A stretch of 64,000 bases of DNA, taken from contig OX337240.1 in assembly GCA_946965045.2 (NCBI GenBank), positions 1,178,001-1,242,000 of the forward strand. Reading direction: 5' to 3'. Below are positions 21,570 through 30,962 of this stretch, piece by piece (within the stretch, counting starts at the first letter, position 1; each line of letters opens with the position of its first letter). The position numbers were made by a program, and so were the translations under genes. The notes beneath the pieces were generated by a model. The model worked only from the letters and a program-made list of their open reading frames with translations. It searched no databases and had not been told where the DNA came from. The DNA comes from Epithemia pelagica. Taxonomy: Eukaryota; Bacillariophyta; Bacillariophyceae; Surirellales; Surirellaceae.

Positions 21570-22751
21570 CTACAACTCGCGTTCTGTTTCCGTCGGCCAC
21601 CCAAGCAGCCGTCCTAGTTTTTCGTAATAAACGTCATTCTCCAGGTATACGTGACAGCTCTTGACGCACATGTTTCGAACAGCAAGTTCGTTGCACTTGC
21701 CCTCTTGCGCGGCCAAGTTGGGGCAGTCCAATGGATTCTGATCCCGAACTCGGTAGGGACGTCGTCCCTTGTCCTGTTCCAGACTGGCGGAGTTGTCACT
21801 GGTCCAATGACGTCCGGCCTGGCTCATTAAATAGCGCAAATCACCGGCCGGAGGAAAGGCGGCCGTGGCATCGTCAAATTCGGCCACCGTATCGGGTTGT
21901 AGATCGTCCATGTACACGGCCACGGCCATGCGAAATTCTCGAGTGGCACGATAATCCACTGGACCCGTCCCATGGGGCGATGCACCACCGACCAACACGC
22001 CCTGATGATACCGAAAGGGCGTTCCCAGACCCTGCCGTGTGTCTCGATCGGCCAGGTGCAGCATGCCTCCCGAGGAGGGAATGACAATGGGAAAGAGTAC
22101 ATTGAAAATGTCTCCTTCCATATCTTCCAAATCGGTATGAATGTTGGTTCCATTAAAGTGCGAAACAATGATCAAGCTAGTGCCGTCAATCCACAACCCC
22201 TCCGACCCATACTTTTCACCAATGGTATCCAAAATATGGTCAAAGCCAGACTTGCGGTAAATGTCCAAAATGAGTTCGTACGTCCATTCATTGGCTGGAT
22301 CAATCCACGTCATGTCACCGTCCGAGGACCAGTGGTTGGAGGTTCGAGCTCCCCACGTGGTACCATCCGAGAGTGTATAGAGACGATTCTCATTCGGTAC
22401 CACCGGTTTGGAGTAGAGCAATTCATCGGCCACTTGTAACATGCCCGAGTCTCGAACATAATCTTGAAAGGCTTGCGTCAGTGTGGGTGGTAATCCAATG
22501 TAAAAGGTACCCTTGTCAATGGTTTGCTTGGTATCTCGTCGCACGGCTGTCGAAATTTCACCCGGTGCCAGATGTTGGGGACGCAAAAAGTTGGGTTCTT
22601 CCTCGGCCGAAAAGAGTGCCAATTCGGAAGGTTCTTCGTTGCCGTCTTCTCTCACGAGATCGTGTCTTGTAATGGCATGGTATCCCACAGACAGGCCTAC
22701 CAAGTAAGACGCAATCAAGAGGGATTGGCAAGCCACCATCCTTGTCGTCAT
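21570..22751 (-). CDS. Secreted 2-oxoglutarate/Fe(II) dioxygenase-like protein with ShK-type C-terminal domain
   Basis: 393 residues, single exon, ATG at 22751. Residues 1-24 form a signal peptide or anchor (LLIASYLVGLSVG). The middle (about 100-290) has a Trp-rich segment and HFNGTNIHTDLED, where H-x-D is the expected Fe(II) ligand pair, then FPIVIPSSGGMLHLAD and RYHQGVLVGG, which supplies a distal His, and VAVYMDD. This fits the double-stranded beta-helix of prolyl-4-hydroxylase-like enzymes, though spacing was judged by eye. The C-terminus (about 345-375) has a six-cysteine-like pattern (LDCPNLAAQEGKC, NMCVKSC) like the ShKT module that follows P4H domains in many secreted algal proteins. 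Only five Cys are easily placed, so disulphide pairing is uncertain. Likely acts in the ER/Golgi or cell wall. Confidence 0.65.
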   Translation of the reverse strand: MTTRMVACQSLLIASYLVGLSVGYHAITRHDLVREDGNEEPSELALFSAEEEPNFLRPQHLAPGEISTAVRRDTKQTIDKGTFYIGLPPTLTQAFQDYVRDSGMLQVADELLYSKPVVPNENRLYTLSDGTTWGARTSNHWSSDGDMTWIDPANEWTYELILDIYRKSGFDHILDTIGEKYGSEGLWIDGTSLIIVSHFNGTNIHTDLEDMEGDIFNVLFPIVIPSSGGMLHLADRDTRQGLGTPFRYHQGVLVGGASPHGTGPVDYRATREFRMAVAVYMDDLQPDTVAEFDDATAAFPPAGDLRYLMSQAGRHWTSDNSASLEQDKGRRPYRVRDQNPLDCPNLAAQEGKCNELAVRNMCVKSCHVYLENDVYYEKLGRLLGWPTETEREL

Positions 22752-23209
22752 GGTCTCTCTCTCTCTCTTTCTTTGAGTTTAGTTGGATGGAATTTTTGAG
22801 GGAAAGAGAAAGGATGCCGTTGAATCGCGCACCTCGGCATCGCACAGTTCGCGTTGTGTCCCGCGTACCTCGTGGGTCCCGTCAACCGCATCCAAACACG
22901 ACCGCACATCCGGAGATAAAAGTACTCCCCAGAATCTACTTTGAAGTTACCCGATCCATACGAACTAGTTAAAAATTAGCGATCTTAACGTGACACAAAT
23001 AGATCGCTTGGGAGTACTGGAACTTTCGCAATTATGGAACAGCATTGCTTGCTCTCTAGAGCCCATATTGCAGTGTTGAAACTGGACCAGGCTTCTTGCA
23101 TGGCTTGAAACCACCACCACCACCAACAACAACACCAACAACAACAACACCAACAACAACAACAACCAACGAAGAAGAAAGCAATTGAACAAGAGACATC
23201 AGGTCAACC
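22752..23209. promoter_or_regulatory. Divergent intergenic/5' UTR region with CT and CAA microsatellites
   Basis: This separates the divergently transcribed dioxygenase-like (-) and CHMP6 (+) genes, so it should hold both promoters. A (CT)n tract lies at 22752-22775 just before the minus-strand ATG. A (CAA/CAC)n tract at about 23110-23170 sits in the presumed 5' leader of CHMP6. No TATA element or factor site is claimed. Confidence 0.5.
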
Positions 23210-23884
23210 ATGGGTGGAATGAGCAGCAAATCCAAAGCGGCTCCTCCTCGCAAGGCACCACCCGGTGGGGAGATTTCCCAAATGGATCGAGCCGTCTTGG
23301 ATTTGAAGAATGCTCGCGATCGATTGCAACGATACCGCAAAAAGTTGGAACAAGACGATGCCAAATTGGTAGCCCAGGCCAAAAAGGCCAAGGAGGCGGG
23401 ACGGAAGGAACAAGCCTTGGGAATTTTGCGACTCCGCAAATACAAACAGGCACAAGCGTCCTCCTGCGAAGATCAATTGCTCAATGTGCTGCAAATGGTC
23501 GAAACCATTGACAGTAAGCAGAATGAATCACAGGTATTGAGTGCCTTGGCGGCGGGGAAGGATACCTTGAAAAAGATGCACCAAGAAACGACCGTGGACG
23601 ATGTCTTGGAACTCATGGATGCCGTGACGGAAGAAATTCAAGTCGAACGAGAAATTACCGAAATTTTGCAAGGTGTCCCCGAATTGTCACCCGATCAAGA
23701 AGAAGCAGTCGAAGCCGAATTGGCCGCCTTGGAAGCGGAAATGATGGGAGAACCTGCCACCACCACCGCACCCTTGCCCGAACTTCCCACGGCCCCCACC
23801 ACCGAATTGCCTCAACCAACCACACCAGCCACAACCACAACCACCACCCAAGAACCTGTGGCACGAGTGGCGGTTCCTGGATAG
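23210..23884 (+). CDS. VPS20: ESCRT-III subunit VPS20/CHMP6
   Basis: 224 residues, single exon; ATG 23210 sits in a good context (TCAACCATGG). The N-terminus MGGMSSKSK is an N-myristoylation signal with following basic residues, as in CHMP6. The Snf7 core (about 25-185) has the basic helix 1 (RDRLQRYRKKLEQ), KKAKEAGRKEQAL, LRLRKYKQAQ, then the acidic C-terminal helices (VTEEIQVEREITEIL, EEAVEAELAALEAEMM) that mediate autoinhibition and Vps4 binding. A Thr/Pro-rich tail (about 185-224) is an addition. VPS20 nucleates ESCRT-III filaments on endosomes after ESCRT-II. Residues from RKAPPGG onward (nucleotide 23247) recur exactly in the copy at 29587; only this copy retains the myristoylated start, so it is the likely functional one. 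Confidence 0.9.
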   Translation: MGGMSSKSKAAPPRKAPPGGEISQMDRAVLDLKNARDRLQRYRKKLEQDDAKLVAQAKKAKEAGRKEQALGILRLRKYKQAQASSCEDQLLNVLQMVETIDSKQNESQVLSALAAGKDTLKKMHQETTVDDVLELMDAVTEEIQVEREITEILQGVPELSPDQEEAVEAELAALEAEMMGEPATTTAPLPELPTAPTTELPQPTTPATTTTTTQEPVARVAVPG

Positions 23885-24395
23885 AAGCGTCTTGTCTCCC
23901 AAAAATTCTTGTGGTTCGAGGTGGCCGGTAGCAATGGCGAATCACAGGGCAAAGAGGAACGCCATGGTTACTCGGCAATGGATTGCTCGAATGGAGCGCA
24001 TATATATGTACCCAACTACAGTAGGTAGACCATTTTTGCTCTTGTTGTGGACACAACAGTGATATCTACATGTCATCCTAATGCCCATTGGACAAACGGT
24101 AAGGATGAGATAGCTCTAGACTTTTTTGTTGCTCTTGTCTATTATTTCGACCCGTTCTTTTTTAGTTTAGAGGAGGAGGACCTCTTGTCCGCGAAAACAT
24201 GGTAAATCAGTCATGGCCTTTGTGTTTGAAAGCGCCATTGGACTCATCCATTGCTCGAAGTGCAGGGATTAGCAAACATTGCCGTACGTGGAATTGGGAG
24301 TCACCCGAGACTTGCTGTACCTCGATTCGTAGCGATTCAATCATGGCAATTTCGTTCTCCCTCCATGGTCACTTCACATACTAGGATCCAATACT

Positions 24396-24629
24396 TTACT
24401 TTTTATTCTTCTCCTCCTTTTGCAGCATCAAACCGAGGCCCACAATCCCCATGGCCAGAGAAGGAAACACGACGGCTCCCTTAAAGACAGTTTCGACAAA
24501 CTTGGCATCTTTGGCATTCATTCCAGCTCCGCGAAGATGAAATACAGAAGAGAAGGAGCACTGCAACGCCCGTCGTTGCAACAGACTGCGACCGGAAGAT
24601 GGAACCAAGGTGGACGGATGCAGCGCCAT
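24396..24629 (-). CDS. Small single-pass membrane protein, probably mitochondrial (copy 1)
   Basis: 77 residues, ATG at 24629. The N-terminus is Arg/Ser/Leu-rich without acidic residues (SGRSLLQRRALQCSFSS), like a mitochondrial presequence. The body NAKDAKFVETVFKGAVV leads into one hydrophobic segment (FPSLAMGIVGLGLML) and a lysine-rich end. The second copy (30732-30962) stays open with one in-frame codon deletion and a few conservative changes (I/M, V/L, F/V), the pattern of a constrained coding sequence. The family was not recognised; size and layout recall small respiratory-chain accessory subunits. It runs antisense between CHMP6 and E1-alpha in both blocks. Confidence 0.6.
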   Translation of the reverse strand: MALHPSTLVPSSGRSLLQRRALQCSFSSVFHLRGAGMNAKDAKFVETVFKGAVVFPSLAMGIVGLGLMLQKEEKNKK

Positions 24630-25169
24630 GGTGTGGAGTCGGATATCACAACAATCTCCTTCGTCGATATGGATTCCACAAGTCCTGCCACGTCACAAAA
24701 AGGGAGTATGGTGGGGTAACGCGCAGGCCGACAGAGCGCCATGCTCGAGAGCGTGCATTTTGTCGATCGCGAGCAATCCCATCCAGAATTCCAGCTTGCT
24801 GCAAGTCAAAGAATGAAAGTGTTCTGTTTCGCTCAGTCGCAATTCGACGAGTTCTGTTCGCAAAGAAGGAGGGGGGAACTACCGAAAAAGAACATCCCAA
24901 TCTGCACCAGGTTTTTGCTCTTGTGTGCCAAAAACCACGATGCAACCGAAAAACAGAAGACAAGAGCATGAGGTGCATGTGTGTCAGTGTCACGGACTGT
25001 CTGTGCTGTCACGAAAACAGGAAGCCGACTTCCGACAAAGAGAACGCAAAAAACGAGCAAACGAGTCAAGTGGCAACACCTTGTCAATCATCCAGTAGAG
25101 ACCCGTCAACCATTACAAACTCCTTGTATCTTCCTCTTCCTTGGACGGAAAACACAAACATAGAAGAGA

Positions 25170-25730
25170 ATGCAACGACTATCCATGCTCCTCCAAGGAG
25201 ACACAATGCGATGCACTCGAGTCGTCTTGCGACTGCAGATACCCATTCGGTCATTGTATTCTGCTTCCTGCGTTGCAGCAACAGCAGCAAATCGTTTGAC
25301 ACGAGGACCACACACGACTGGGGTAGGAACAACAGCCTCTTGCCCGAGATCTCATTCTTTGTATGATGCTGCCGATGAAAATGCTTTGGGTCGTCGGTTC
25401 AAATCCACACGACCAGCCATGATTGATCCAGAGGACGACAATGAGGAGGACCCGCACGCAACTCATCATCATCATCACCATGTCAATGGATCCTCCTCCT
25501 CTTCGTCGTCTCGCATGCGAATGGTTCCCTTTCACGATTGGAATACAACGTCGACATGGACACGCCCGACAACTGCAGATTCCATGGGGGTCCAACCGGT
25601 GTGGTGGTCCTCGTCGGCGGCACTCGACTCCAGCCACGAGGAAGACGAAGAAGAACCAGTGCACAAACACGTAGAGATTCCAGCGGCTGCACCGCGAACG
25701 CAACCTAGGGTGTTGTCCTACAATGGATGA
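25170..25730 (+). pseudogene. Truncated E1-alpha (branched-chain ketoacid dehydrogenase) first exon
   Basis: This matches the first exon of the complete gene at 31504 (presequence, His/Ser-rich spacer, [31 protein letters not shown]), with several in-frame indels. Similarity ends after base 25727, where the full copy continues with GACGAGATACCC (32056) and this copy reads TGA. The break is therefore a rearrangement point: the catalytic part of the gene is missing, and different DNA follows. It could still be transcribed but can only encode a presequence plus spacer of 186 residues. Confidence 0.85.
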
Positions 25731-25997
25731 TCGCATTGCCAAATTCTCGTTATGCTATGTGCGCATCTTGATTGGATTCGGAACCTGTATACAGATTAAG
25801 GTAGATGTGCTAGCTCCTACGCAGGTCAGACTACGAATAAGTTTAGGATAAAATGGGGGTCAACACGGTTTGTCCTAAAATCCTATTTGAGGGGGGAAGG
25901 AGTTTAGGAATTTAGGAGTAGGTCAAACCGTTTTCCTCCAATTAAAACATATAGAATCACACAAATAAACTTTCCCCCCAAAAATTGGAACAGCACC
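25728..25997. other. Junction segment between duplicated blocks
   Basis: Sequence between the broken E1-alpha exon and the header exon of kinase copy 2. It matches neither the E1-alpha continuation at 32056 nor the flank of kinase copy 1. It contains short TTTAGGA-type direct repeats (about 25840-25920). It holds the novel join created when the second block was placed here, and probably the promoter of the 25998 exon. Confidence 0.5.
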
Positions 25998-26330
25998 ATG
26001 GCGCGCAAGCGAATCATTGTTGATGGCAAACCTGTGCAACTCTCCAATCACCAAGAATATAACGACTATATCAATCGAAAGCGCGTGGAGTGCCTTGAAG
26101 ATACGAACGGCACAGAAATAGGCGGTTTTGATTCCCTTGATGACAGCGGCACCTACAGGCTGGGGCCGCCTGTCCAACCAGTGAGTTTGAATTTGTGATT
26201 GTGTATCTGTATTCGATGTTGAGATTCGAATCTCTCTTTGCCTACTTCACCTATTTTCGAGACGGATGGCTAGTATTGAACTACATGACCGCAGGAACAA
26301 CAATCTATTTCGCATGACGCCATCCAAGAG
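25998..26330 (+). CDS. Candidate header exons upstream of nuclease-kinase copy 2
   Basis: ATG 25998 starts a 61-codon exon (MARKRIIVDGKPVQLSN, then NDYINRKRVE and an acidic GGFDSLDD) ending in phase 0 at a GTGAGT donor (26181). The intron (about 26181-26294) closes with ACCGCAG; the next exon reads EQQSISHDAIQES and reaches TGA. The opening (basic strand, VDGKPVQL, then a helix) could be a small ubiquitin-like header of the kind placed before Crinkler effector domains, but this is a guess. It does not resemble the exon at 9727, although donor, intron and second exon are homologous. Whether it joins the kinase transcript needs RNA data. Confidence 0.4.
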
Positions 26331-26509
26331 TCAACAAACTGAAGCCCTCACATCATTTTTTTTAATTTACCTGTATCTTTCCCCTACTCTCTATTCATTT
26401 CTCACTCGATAAACGTGCCTCATTTTATCACCGATCCGACAATGGCATTGTTTGTCATCAATTGAAAATATTTTCGTTGATTGCGATTGCCGAATTTTTC
26501 AAATGAACG

Positions 26510-28600
26510 ATGCGACGATGGCGCTATCTGTCACAGCCAGTAATTCAGTTTGACAGTTCAACGATGGATACCAATACCTCTACCCTTTACTACACGATTG
26601 ACACACACACGATTTCTTTTGACAAGAATGGTCGCTACAGCTTTGGTCTCATCACCAAGCGCGAGGGGAGATTCACACCGCGGCAAGTTGAAGAGGTTTA
26701 TAGATCCAATAGAATTGCGCAGATCTTTCAAAAAGAAAACTGGAAAGAGACATTTGTTTCCCAGCTTTCCCACCTTCAAAAGAAATTTGTTCGGAATGGA
26801 ATCAAAGCGAACGAGATGGAATTTGACATGATAGAAGACTTCAAAGGTGCGGGGGAAATGGCATACCAGCAATTCCTCTACTCTTCGTTTAGTATGCTTT
26901 TTGCATCAGCGGCATTTTCGCTTGTGGGCAACCCTTACCTTTCTCTTCAATATCATGCTGATGAGAACGTGCTCTCATCGATCCCATGTATGTGGAGGGA
27001 AAATGAAGAAACCGAATACCAAAAAGGTCACATAATAATCCAGCCTGATTCTGCCGCAGTTCTAAAGGGATGTACGGACGTTTTTGGGATGATGGAAATG
27101 AAATCGTCTGCCAATAATTCACGCCTAAACCTTAGAGACTTCGACAAGTGCGTCCTAGCAACAGCTTCTACTGCCCTTGCGTTATTGCCCGAGCTGAACA
27201 AGAAGGTGATCAAATCTATTGCAATTCCCTTCATTGTTGCAGGGGGACAATGGTTGTCGCTTTATGTTACAAGGGTGAGGGACAGTGGTGTCCCTTTTGT
27301 TTCCACGGTGGATCTATGCAGTGAAACCTACAAGAGTGGTTCTGTGAATTGCAGAGGATCACCATCGGAAGCGCGTTGGCGCTGCTTCGTAGCTTTGGCT
27401 GTTTTATTGGACGAATTTCTCGCAAGCATAAAAGACTGCAATCTAAAAATGTATGAACAGATGAAAGCCAATTATGATGGGGATAACATTTTCTCGACTA
27501 CAAGGAGCAGCAAAAGATCTGCAAAAAGGAACAGAGAGTCATTAGAAACCGATGCAAGCAATACAAAACAGGAAACAAGCGATGCAAAACAGGAGACAAG
27601 CAGTAACAAACAGGGTACGAACAGAGCAATGGAAAGGGAAGCTGGCAAGGCGGCAAGTTGCTGCGGGAGGTTTAAAAACGTAGTTTACCCATTCACAAGG
27701 TTCTTGAGTTTTGGCGATGACGACACCGTGGTTGAATATCAGAGTGAATCACCCTTTTACTTCAAAGGGGAATATGATCATGAGCAGATTATTGATGGCA
27801 CGTCGCAGGGTGTTTTCCTGAAAGTCTGGAGAGTTGACGACCTCTCCTGTCCTGATTCCGTCGAGAAAGAATGGATGTTGCAGTGGAGGGCGCACAGTTA
27901 CAATGTTCCAGTTGCTTCGCCACTCTCCAAGGAACTGATCAAATCAAAACCTCATCAAGCTGGGCATGAGTATCTTGTCGCTGCAATGGAGTTTGTTGAT
28001 TTTGGTGAAATTCATACAATTGACGATGTCATTTCCTTTTCAGTAGCGCTTCTCTCTACCGTGGAAAAACTTCACTCCAAAGCGACCGTATTGCACTGTG
28101 ATTTGAAGCCCAACAATGTGCGTTGGAGCAAAGGAGTTGTGAAGCTAATTGATTTCGGCCGTGCCCAATTACTTGCTGAAGCAAAGAATGTTCCAGGGAC
28201 AAGGGGATACGAAGCACCAGAGGTCGAACGGGGAGAGGTACCATCCATTGCTTCTGATGCGTTTTCTGCGGGAAAGACGATTGCTTTCTTTTTCGAACAA
28301 TTTCTCAATCGTGGGTATACTCTTGACTCCACATCGCTCGCGATCAAAACGACAGTGGATGCCTTGACAAGGGCTAATTCGATCGATCGCATGTCAGTTT
28401 CGGATGCACACCAAATCTTATTGAATCTGGTGGATGCAGATACCGATAGTATGACTACCAGTATCGAGACAAAGAACGAGATGATTTGCGAAGATAAAGC
28501 TGTGTCTCGGATTTCCTCGGAAGCTTCGGCACCGCAATCGAGTTGCAGCCAAGGACTTTCAGTTGCCCCAACTAAGAGAAGATTAGCCGAGATATCATAG
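26510..28600 (+). CDS. Nuclease-kinase protein, Crinkler-like architecture (copy 2)
   Basis: 696 residues, same start, length and domains as copy 1 (10256). By eye there are 12 nucleotide differences, six changing amino acids: Leu/Ser next to the ExK motif (MKSSANN), Thr/Arg, Lys/Arg, Lys/Glu, Arg/Gly and Ala/Ser. The nuclease-like Asp 190, Glu 196 and Lys 198 and the kinase residues Asp 531, Asn 536 and Asp 548 are unchanged, so both copies look competent. Like copy 1, its stop codon abuts a sulfotransferase fragment. The upstream exon differs from that of copy 1, so the two genes may make proteins with different N-termini or be under different promoters. Confidence 0.7.
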   Translation: MRRWRYLSQPVIQFDSSTMDTNTSTLYYTIDTHTISFDKNGRYSFGLITKREGRFTPRQVEEVYRSNRIAQIFQKENWKETFVSQLSHLQKKFVRNGIKANEMEFDMIEDFKGAGEMAYQQFLYSSFSMLFASAAFSLVGNPYLSLQYHADENVLSSIPCMWRENEETEYQKGHIIIQPDSAAVLKGCTDVFGMMEMKSSANNSRLNLRDFDKCVLATASTALALLPELNKKVIKSIAIPFIVAGGQWLSLYVTRVRDSGVPFVSTVDLCSETYKSGSVNCRGSPSEARWRCFVALAVLLDEFLASIKDCNLKMYEQMKANYDGDNIFSTTRSSKRSAKRNRESLETDASNTKQETSDAKQETSSNKQGTNRAMEREAGKAASCCGRFKNVVYPFTRFLSFGDDDTVVEYQSESPFYFKGEYDHEQIIDGTSQGVFLKVWRVDDLSCPDSVEKEWMLQWRAHSYNVPVASPLSKELIKSKPHQAGHEYLVAAMEFVDFGEIHTIDDVISFSVALLSTVEKLHSKATVLHCDLKPNNVRWSKGVVKLIDFGRAQLLAEAKNVPGTRGYEAPEVERGEVPSIASDAFSAGKTIAFFFEQFLNRGYTLDSTSLAIKTTVDALTRANSIDRMSVSDAHQILLNLVDADTDSMTTSIETKNEMICEDKAVSRISSEASAPQSSCSQGLSVAPTKRRLAEIS

Positions 28601-29582
28601 ACAAGAGGAACGAGAGGAGGCTTCCTCTGCGTGCAAAGCCATTGGATTCAAATCCTTTCCCGAACATTGGTCGGAAGTACGGAACGATGCCGTTTTTCAA
28701 CGAGGCCTGATGAAAGATATTCGGGTCAAAAAAATTATTTTGCATCGACAAGACGAATTAGCTGTCTCTGTGTCCATGCTTCGTGCCGATCAAACGGGAC
28801 GATACATGAAACATGCCTACCCCGACGACTTGACCTTGCACATTGATCCAGCTCAGTTTCAACAGTTTGTGGACAATTATCGAGATACTTTTGCTCGAAA
28901 ATACAAATCGCCGACCGTTGGGCGAGATACCTTTTGTATCACCTACGAACAATTGTGCAGTGATACCACTGTATTGGAAGGACAAATCATGCCCCAATTG
29001 TTTCAGTTTTTTGGTGTCGATCCGACCGCTCCCGTGAAGCGACTCAAGGAAACGGTCAAACAAGCCAATCCTCAGGAAGATTTGGCGACTGTCATTGAAA
29101 ACTATGACCAGTTGGAGTTTTGTTTTCGATATTCTAATCTGGTGCATTTTGTCCAACGAAAACAAAACCAACAAGCGACCGCTTCCATGATCGACGGCCA
29201 GGACGATGCGACTCCCAGCGACCAGGACCAAGCACTGGATTCCTTTGCCAGTGTCGATCCACCCCCTTTGGCAAGTTGGAGAGTTGGAGTAGTCTCTTGC
29301 CCATTTGTTCTCGAGCCATGTCCAAACAGACCAAACCTCGGCACATGGTCAACCAGGGTCCACATGATCCAAACACGAAGGAACAACACAATTTCAGTGC
29401 CAACCGATTTTTGGATCTGACTCTTTCTTCTCAGCATGATGAGAAAAGCAAATCAACCGTCAATCACGACAGCTGTTGGGCCATGTTACAAGAATTCGCC
29501 GAAACACTCGAAGTGACAGCGTGCGAGGATCAATTATCGCTGACCGAGATTATTATCGGTATTGACATTGATGATGTCGTTT
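28601..29582 (+). pseudogene. Headless sulfotransferase fragment (copy 2), cut at duplication junction
   Basis: About 99 % identical to 12347-13328. It keeps the sulfotransferase core (ATG 28710, KKIILHRQDELAVSVSM, FCITYEQL) without the PAPS P-loop, then the frame-shifted stretch to IIGIDIDDVV. Homology to copy 1 ends at base 29582, and CHMP6 sequence starts at 29587 after the filler ACCA. The glycosyltransferase half is deleted. Confidence 0.75.
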
Positions 29583-30230
29583 ACCACTCGCAAGGCACCA
29601 CCCGGTGGGGAGATTTCCCAAATGGATCGAGCCGTCTTGGATTTGAAGAATGCTCGCGATCGATTGCAACGATACCGCAAAAAGTTGGAACAAGACGATG
29701 CCAAATTGGTAGCCCAGGCCAAAAAGGCCAAGGAGGCGGGACGGAAGGAACAAGCCTTGGGAATTTTGCGACTCCGCAAATACAAACAGGCACAAGCGTC
29801 CTCCTGCGAAGATCAATTGCTCAATGTGCTGCAAATGGTCGAAACCATTGACAGTAAGCAGAATGAATCACAGGTATTGAGTGCCTTGGCGGCGGGGAAG
29901 GATACCTTGAAAAAGATGCACCAAGAAACGACCGTGGACGATGTCTTGGAACTCATGGATGCCGTGACGGAAGAAATTCAAGTCGAACGAGAAATTACCG
30001 AAATTTTGCAAGGTGTCCCCGAATTGTCACCCGATCAAGAAGAAGCAGTCGAAGCCGAATTGGCCGCCTTGGAAGCGGAAATGATGGGAGAACCGGCTGC
30101 TACTACCACAACACCCTTGCCCGAACTTCCCACGGCCCCCACCACCGAATTGCCTCAACCAACCACACCAGCCACAACCACCACAACCACCACCCAAGAA
30201 CCTGTGGCACGAGTGGCGGTTCCTGGATAA
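29571..30230 (+). CDS. CHMP6/VPS20 copy with replaced N-terminus (chimeric start)
   Basis: From base 29587 the frame is identical to the CHMP6 gene at 23247 for about 500 bases, then slightly diverged in the Thr/Pro tail. The original first 12 codons (MGGMSSKSKAAP) are missing. An ATG at 29571 (or 29574) from the sulfotransferase side happens to be in frame and gives MMSFTTRKAPPGG. The myristoylation glycine is lost, so even if translated the product should bind membranes poorly and could act as a dominant interfering ESCRT-III subunit. No native promoter remains. I treat it as a probable pseudogene or chimera with an intact Snf7 core. Confidence 0.7.
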   Translation: MMSFTTRKAPPGGEISQMDRAVLDLKNARDRLQRYRKKLEQDDAKLVAQAKKAKEAGRKEQALGILRLRKYKQAQASSCEDQLLNVLQMVETIDSKQNESQVLSALAAGKDTLKKMHQETTVDDVLELMDAVTEEIQVEREITEILQGVPELSPDQEEAVEAELAALEAEMMGEPAATTTTPLPELPTAPTTELPQPTTPATTTTTTTQEPVARVAVPG

Positions 30231-30731
30231 AAACGTGTTGTCTCCAAAAAATTCTTGTGGTTCGAGTTGGCCGGTAGCAATGGCGAATCACAGGGCAAGG
30301 CGAACGCCATGGTTACTCGGCAACGGATTGCTCGAATGGGGCGCATGTATGTACCCAACTATAGTAGGTAGACCGTTTTTGCTCTTGTTGTGCAAATCAA
30401 CCATGAAATCTACATGTCATGCTACCGCCCATTGGACAAACGGTAAGGACGAGAAAGCTAGACTTTTTTGTTGCTCTTGTCTATTTCAACCCGTTCTTTA
30501 GTTTAGAAGAGGAGGACCTCTTGTCCGCGAAACCATGGTAAATCAGTCATTGCCTTTGTGTTTGAAAGCGCCATTGGACTCATCCATTGCTCGAAGTGCA
30601 GGGATTAGCAAACATTGGCGTACGTGGAATTGGGAGTCACCCGAGACTTGCTGTACCTCGATTCGTAGTGATTCAATCATGGCAATTTCGTTCCTCCTCG
30701 ATATCCAATTCACATACATGGATCCACCACT

Positions 30732-30962
30732 TTACTTTTTATTCTTCTCCTTTTGCAGCATCAAACCGAGGCCCAACATCCCCATGGCCAGAGAAGGAAC
30801 CACGACGGCTCCCTTGAATACAGTTTCGACAAACTTGGCATCTTTGGCATTCATTCCAGCTCCACGAAGATGAAATACCGAAGAGAACGAGCACTGCAAC
30901 GCCCGTCGTTGCAACAGACAACGACCGGAAGATGGAACCAAAGTGGACGGATGCAGCGCCAT
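30732..30962 (-). CDS. Small single-pass membrane protein, probably mitochondrial (copy 2)
   Basis: 76 residues, ATG at 30962. Paralogue of 24396-24629 with one Glu codon fewer near the C-terminus and substitutions RSL/RCL, VVF/VVV, GIVG/GMLG. The frame upstream of the ATG is also open here for 49 more codons, but the first copy shifts in that part, so the shared ATG is preferred. Conservation of the frame in both copies supports a real gene; function unknown. Confidence 0.6.
   Translation of the reverse strand: MALHPSTLVPSSGRCLLQRRALQCSFSSVFHLRGAGMNAKDAKFVETVFKGAVVVPSLAMGMLGLGLMLQKEKNKK

Noticed and set aside
21640-21730. Independent small cysteine-rich toxin
   Set aside because: The ShK-like Cys pattern is the C-terminal module of the dioxygenase-like protein in the same frame, a common arrangement not linked to toxicity.
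24599-25366. 255-codon plus-strand frame
   Set aside because: It overlaps the conserved minus-strand small protein and the E1-alpha first exon, and has Cys/Arg-rich random composition; the corresponding frame in the other copy (31037-31636) is shifted and shorter.
26225-26240. tRNA T-arm-like GATTCGAATC
   Set aside because: It is a short palindrome inside the header intron; no acceptor, D or anticodon arms around it.
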